Shown: piece by piece, positions 60,321-64,000 of the stretch
How the letters are laid out: each line of letters opens with the position of its first letter
Position numbering within the stretch: the first letter of the stretch is position 1
Assembly: GCF_039954625.1 (NCBI RefSeq)
Contig: NZ_CP157199.1
Location: forward strand, 124,001-188,000
DNA: 64,000 nt
Source: Pontimicrobium sp. SW4
GTDB lineage: Bacteria; Bacteroidota; Bacteroidia; Flavobacteriales; Flavobacteriaceae
Reading direction: 5' to 3'
The notes under the pieces: generated by a model
The model's input: only the letters and a program-made list of their open reading frames with translations
What the model was told of the DNA's origin: nothing
The model's database searches: none
Made by a program: the position numbers and the translations under genes

Positions 60321-61903
60321 TGATTACAGGAAAAAATTATATAGGAAATCAACTATCAGCCAAAGGAAGTAAAACGTTTAAAACATTTAACCCTTTGTTG
60401 AATATTGAAAATGAATGGGAAATCACTGAGGCTTCAAACAATGAAGTCAATCAAGCAGCAGAATTAGCTGCTGAAGCTTTTAAAACCTATTCTAAAATTT
60501 CAGGAATAAAAAAAGCTGAATTCCTTAGAGCAATTGCAGATGAGATAGAAGCTCTTGGAGATTCATTATTACAAGTGTACTCATCTGAAAGTGGATTGCC
60601 AAATGGAAGAGCCATGGGAGAAAGAGGAAGAACACTTGGGCAATTAAGAGCGTTTGCAAATCATATTGAAGAAGGTAATTGGGTAGATGCATCAATTGAT
60701 ACAGCACAACCAGATAGAAAACCGCTTCCAAAAGTAGATTTACGTAAAATGAATGTGCCTTTAGGCCCAATTGTAGTTTTTGGAGCATCAAACTTTCCAT
60801 TCGCATTTTCAACAGCAGGAGGAGATACAACAGCAGCCCTCGCAGCAGGATGCCCTGTTATTGTAAAATCGCATCCAATGCATGCAGCAACAGGTGAAAT
60901 GGTTAGTAGCGCAGTGATTAAGGCTGCAGAAAAAACTGGCATGCCTAATGGTGTGTTTTCTAATTTAAATTCTAGTGGAATAGAAGTTGGACAACAATTA
61001 GTAATGCATCCTAAAGTTAAAGCAGTTGGTTTTACTGGGAGTATTCGTGGTGGAAGAGCATTATACGATTTAGCTGCAAAACGCGAAGAACCAATTCCAG
61101 TATTTGCTGAAATGGGAAGTATTAATCCAGTTGTTATTTTGCCACAAGCATTAAATAATAGAGCTGAAGCAATTGCTAAAACGTATGCAGGCTCAATTAC
61201 TTTAGGAACAGGACAATTTTGTACAAACCCAGGTTTGATTATTGGTGTAAAATCTGAAGGGTTGACCAGTTTTGTGAATACTTTAGCTGAAGAAATTGTA
61301 AAAGTTGAACCGTCTTGTATGTTGCATCCAAATATTGCTGGAGCATATGAAACCAATAAATCTAAAGCATTATCACAAAGCGGAATAAAAGTATTAGCTG
61401 GTTATGAAAATGATGTAGAACCTAATTATGCTAGACAAGTTGTGACAACAGTTGAAGGGGGTACTTTTTTAAATAATCCAACGTTACATCACGAAGTATT
61501 TGGACCATTTTCGTTAGTCGTACAATGCAAGGATGAACTCGAATTAGAAGAAATTATTTCTAATTTAGAAGGGCAATTAACAGGAACAATAATTTCAGAT
61601 GATAATGAAGTAGCAAAATACTCTAACCTTGTTAATGCGCTTCAAAATAGAGTTGGACGTATTATATTCAATGGAGTTCCAACTGGTGTTGAGGTGTGCC
61701 CTTCTATGCAACATGGAGGGCCTTATCCTGCATCTACAGATAGTCGTTTTACTGCAGTTGGTGTAGATTCTATTAAACGATTTGTAAGACCTTTTAGTTT
61801 TCAAGATTGGCCTAACAATTTGCTTCCAGACGAGTTGAAAAATGAAAATCCGTTAGAAATTTCAAGAACGGTAAATGGTAAGCTTACGAATCAAAAAATA
61901 TAA
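60320..61903 (+). CDS. 2-oxoglutarate semialdehyde dehydrogenase (NADP-dependent aldehyde dehydrogenase)
   Basis: A 527-residue aldehyde dehydrogenase. Catalytic Cys301 is in GTGQFCTNPG and general base Glu264 in FAEMGSINPV; the GFTGSIRGGRAL segment is the cofactor-binding loop. The insertion and sequence type match ketoglutaric semialdehyde dehydrogenases of hydroxyproline, arabinose and glucarate catabolism (length 520-530). It would convert the lyase product to 2-oxoglutarate for the TCA cycle. It overlaps DUF1272 by one base and precedes the DUF885 gene by 17 bp. Confidence 0.9.
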   Translation: MITGKNYIGNQLSAKGSKTFKTFNPLLNIENEWEITEASNNEVNQAAELAAEAFKTYSKISGIKKAEFLRAIADEIEALGDSLLQVYSSESGLPNGRAMGERGRTLGQLRAFANHIEEGNWVDASIDTAQPDRKPLPKVDLRKMNVPLGPIVVFGASNFPFAFSTAGGDTTAALAAGCPVIVKSHPMHAATGEMVSSAVIKAAEKTGMPNGVFSNLNSSGIEVGQQLVMHPKVKAVGFTGSIRGGRALYDLAAKREEPIPVFAEMGSINPVVILPQALNNRAEAIAKTYAGSITLGTGQFCTNPGLIIGVKSEGLTSFVNTLAEEIVKVEPSCMLHPNIAGAYETNKSKALSQSGIKVLAGYENDVEPNYARQVVTTVEGGTFLNNPTLHHEVFGPFSLVVQCKDELELEEIISNLEGQLTGTIISDDNEVAKYSNLVNALQNRVGRIIFNGVPTGVEVCPSMQHGGPYPASTDSRFTAVGVDSIKRFVRPFSFQDWPNNLLPDELKNENPLEISRTVNGKLTNQKI

Positions 61904-61920
61904 TTATAAAAAGAATATTT

Positions 61921-63642
61921 ATGAAAGTACTTAAGTTTTTAGTTGTCTTCGTTTTTTTAGGAGTTCTATCCTTTAAACAAGTATCAAATTCTGATAATTT
62001 AAACGATATCATTGCAAAATATGAAGCAGATCGAGAGTATGATTTCGAAAGAAACGAATCAGTTGAAAATACAATTAAGTACTATCAAGCAGAATCAGAT
62101 TTTGTTAAAGGACTTAGAGAAGAATTAGAAAAAGTGAACATTGAAGGTTTATCAGAATCTGAACAAATTTCAAGAGAATTATTGCTGTTTGTATTACAGG
62201 ATAAAATAGACACACATACATTTAAAACGTATTTGAATCCTATTACAAACGAAAGAGCATTTCATTTGAATTTAAGTAGAATGGCTAATAGGTCCTTCAA
62301 AAATAAAGAGCAAGTTCTTAAATATTTAGAACAACTTGATGAGTTACCTAAAAGAGTTGATTATAATTTAGATTTATTAAGAGCAGGTGTAAAAGAAGGT
62401 ATTTCACAACCAAAAGCAGTATTTAATAATTATGAAATTACGTATGATAAGCACATCGTTTCTGATGTGACTAAAAGCGAATTTTACAAGCCATTTAATG
62501 ACCTGCCAGACTCATTTTCAAAAGCACTAAAGGACTCCATAACTAAGGTGGCAAAAGTAAGCGTTCAAAAAAATGCTGTAGATCAATATAAGAAGATTAA
62601 AAACTATTTTGAAAACGATTACTTCCCAAATACAAGAAAAGGTTTGGGTGTGTCAACAACACCAAATGGCCACGCTTTTTATCAAAATAGAATCAATTAT
62701 TATACAACAAGTACAAAATATACAGCTGATGATATTCATCAAATTGGGTTAAATGAAGTAGCGAGAATTAAAGCTGAAATGCAAAAAATTATTGACGATT
62801 TAGGATTTAAAGGAAGCTTTGCCGACTTTTTAAAATTTCTGCGTACAGACGAGCAATTTTATCCAAAAACAGCCAAAGAATTATTGATGTTTGCACGAGA
62901 TATCTCAAAAAGAATTGATGCAGAATTACCTAAATACTTTATCACGTTACCTAGAAAACCCTATGGTGTTGTTCCTGTTCCCGCAGCAATTGCACCAAAT
63001 TATACTGGAGGAAGATATTCAGGCTCTTATAGCGATACAACAGCAGGTTTTTATTGGGTAAACACATATAATTTACCAAGTAGAACCTTATATACTATTC
63101 CAGCTTTAACAGCACACGAAGCAGTTCCTGGACATCATTTGCAAATTTCATTGAATAATGAATTACCTGAAACTATTCCTGCTTTTAGAAGAGGTTTATA
63201 TTTATCAGCTTATGGTGAAGGATGGGGATTATATTCAGAATATTTAGCAGAAGAAATGGGGATCTATACAACACCTTATGAAAAATTTGGTCAATTAACT
63301 TACGAAATGTGGCGAGCATGTAGATTGGTAGTTGATACTGGAGTACATGCAAAAGGTTGGACAAGGCAACAAATGTTAGATTACATGACTGAGAATACGG
63401 CTCTGTCAATACATGAAGTAACTACAGAAACAGATCGTTACATTTCATGGCCAGGACAAGCTATATCCTATAAAATGGGGGAAATAAAAATAAGAGAGCT
63501 CCGTAAAAAAGCTGAAGAAACCTTAGGAGAAAAATTTGACATTCGTGAGTTTCATGAGGTAATTCTTGAAGAAGGTACTGTAACGCTTTCTATTATGGAA
63601 AAACGAATGGATTCTTATATACATAAAAAATTAAATGAGTAG
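61921..63642 (+). CDS. DUF885 secreted metallopeptidase-like protein
   Basis: A 573-residue protein with an N-terminal signal (MKVLKFLVVFVFLGVLSF) and the DUF885 fold, a mostly helical gluzincin-like domain. Zinc motif HEAVPGHHLQI (HExxPGHH) lies near residue 400, and a GEGWGLYSEYLAEEMG segment carries the third ligand Glu region. The family is predicted to be metallopeptidases or esterases. In a hydroxyproline operon it may release hydroxyproline from peptides such as collagen fragments in the periplasm (inference). It overlaps the epimerase gene by 8 bp. Confidence 0.88.
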   Translation: MKVLKFLVVFVFLGVLSFKQVSNSDNLNDIIAKYEADREYDFERNESVENTIKYYQAESDFVKGLREELEKVNIEGLSESEQISRELLLFVLQDKIDTHTFKTYLNPITNERAFHLNLSRMANRSFKNKEQVLKYLEQLDELPKRVDYNLDLLRAGVKEGISQPKAVFNNYEITYDKHIVSDVTKSEFYKPFNDLPDSFSKALKDSITKVAKVSVQKNAVDQYKKIKNYFENDYFPNTRKGLGVSTTPNGHAFYQNRINYYTTSTKYTADDIHQIGLNEVARIKAEMQKIIDDLGFKGSFADFLKFLRTDEQFYPKTAKELLMFARDISKRIDAELPKYFITLPRKPYGVVPVPAAIAPNYTGGRYSGSYSDTTAGFYWVNTYNLPSRTLYTIPALTAHEAVPGHHLQISLNNELPETIPAFRRGLYLSAYGEGWGLYSEYLAEEMGIYTTPYEKFGQLTYEMWRACRLVVDTGVHAKGWTRQQMLDYMTENTALSIHEVTTETDRYISWPGQAISYKMGEIKIRELRKKAEETLGEKFDIREFHEVILEEGTVTLSIMEKRMDSYIHKKLNE

Positions 63643-64000
63643 AACAAAGTTCGTTTGCATTGATGCTCACACTTGCGGAAATCCAGTTCGCGTTGTAACT
63701 GAAGGGCATCCAAACTTGGTTGGTGAAAACATGAGCGAAAAACGCCAACATTTCTTAAAGGAGTACGATTGGATTCGTAAAGGATTGATGTTTGAGCCAC
63801 GTGGTCATGATATGATGAGTGGTAGCTTTTTATTCCCACCTCACAATCCAGAAAACGATTTTGCAATTTTATTTATTGAAACTTCAGGTTGTTTACCAAT
63901 GTGTGGACACGGAACTATTGGAACGATTACTATTGCTATTGAAGAAGGTCTAGTAACACCAAAAATTCCTGGTAAAATTAAAATGGAAGCACCAGCTGGT
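63635..64000 (+). CDS. 4-hydroxyproline 2-epimerase/proline racemase family (3' truncated by window)
   Basis: The first 122 residues of a proline-racemase-fold enzyme, open to the window end. MSRTKFVCIDAHTCGNPVRV starts like bacterial hydroxyproline epimerases; the first catalytic Cys is Cys90 in CLPMCGHGTIG. The second catalytic Cys lies outside. Together with the lyase and the semialdehyde dehydrogenase it indicates degradation of trans-4-hydroxy-L-proline through cis-4-hydroxy-D-proline; the D-hydroxyproline oxidase should follow beyond the window. It overlaps the DUF885 gene by 8 bp. Confidence 0.92.
   Translation, partial: MSRTKFVCIDAHTCGNPVRVVTEGHPNLVGENMSEKRQHFLKEYDWIRKGLMFEPRGHDMMSGSFLFPPHNPENDFAILFIETSGCLPMCGHGTIGTITIAIEEGLVTPKIPGKIKMEAPAG

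Noticed and set aside
60661..61356. 231-codon minus-strand ORF
   Set aside because: It is wholly antisense to the aldehyde dehydrogenase gene, which has all catalytic residues; a long open antisense frame is a by-product of its codon use.

Overview
The window is AT-rich chromosomal DNA from a member of the Flavobacteriaceae (Bacteroidota), probably a marine or surface-associated genus. The evidence is consistent across it: two large secreted proteins end in type IX secretion (T9SS type A) sorting domains, several promoters carry the Bacteroidota -7 element TAnnTTTG, Shine-Dalgarno sequences are weak, and TPR/YaiO proteins, a TPR sensor kinase and a BlaI/M56 pair are present. I see no rRNA, tRNA, insertion sequence, prophage or CRISPR array.

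Layout. 0-8.8 kb: end of an NTF2-like gene, a YceI protein, a TPR lipoprotein, a 1,640-residue T9SS protein and an N-acyl-D-amino-acid deacylase-like amidohydrolase. 8.9-16 kb: a tight six-gene operon (Hpt protein, receiver protein, membrane HEAT protein, processive GT2 synthase, LtaS-like alkaline-phosphatase-fold enzyme with TPR, TPR/YaiO outer-membrane protein) that reads as a synthase-dependent exopolysaccharide system with its own phosphorelay parts. 16-23 kb: a D-lactate/D-2-hydroxyacid dehydrogenase-like flavoprotein, a 58-residue secreted peptide, a TPR sensor kinase with NarL-type regulator, and a candidate small RNA. 23-29 kb: a BlaI repressor with three operator palindromes, an M56 protein with four TonB-C-like repeats, and two small relatives. 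28.7-36.3 kb: mostly housekeeping (Bax-inhibitor-1 family, GT2, UPF0104, beta-barrel, RuvC, HemW, cyclase, DUF4230, GNAT, MmcQ).

36.4-40.5 kb: a five-gene nitric-oxide/redox phosphorelay of receiver, H-NOX, soluble PAS-PAS-GAF histidine kinase, Hpt and LytTR response regulator. 40.9-57.5 kb: a second polysaccharide region with a T9SS protein, methyltransferase, YaiO protein, two STAS proteins, a flippase, a GT4, a three-gene minus-strand operon (large GT-C-like membrane protein, Ig-like protein, membrane-anchored GH5-like hydrolase), a receiver-GT2 fusion and a degenerate GT2. 57.5-64 kb: PhnA-like protein and a trans-4-hydroxyproline catabolic cluster (AraC regulator, DapA-family lyase, DUF1272, ketoglutarate semialdehyde dehydrogenase, DUF885 peptidase, hydroxyproline epimerase cut by the window end).

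How it may work together (inference): signal-transduction proteins are physically mixed with two polysaccharide assembly systems, and two short promoter motifs recur across the window. A TTCATCGAT direct repeat with a 20-21 bp pitch lies before the large T9SS gene, the Hpt-EPS operon and the secreted-peptide gene. A TCTAAAGC / CTACAGTAAA motif lies before genes of the second polysaccharide region. The simplest reading is that H-NOX and TPR-kinase signalling control surface polysaccharide and adhesin production, with one glycosyltransferase directly carrying a receiver domain.
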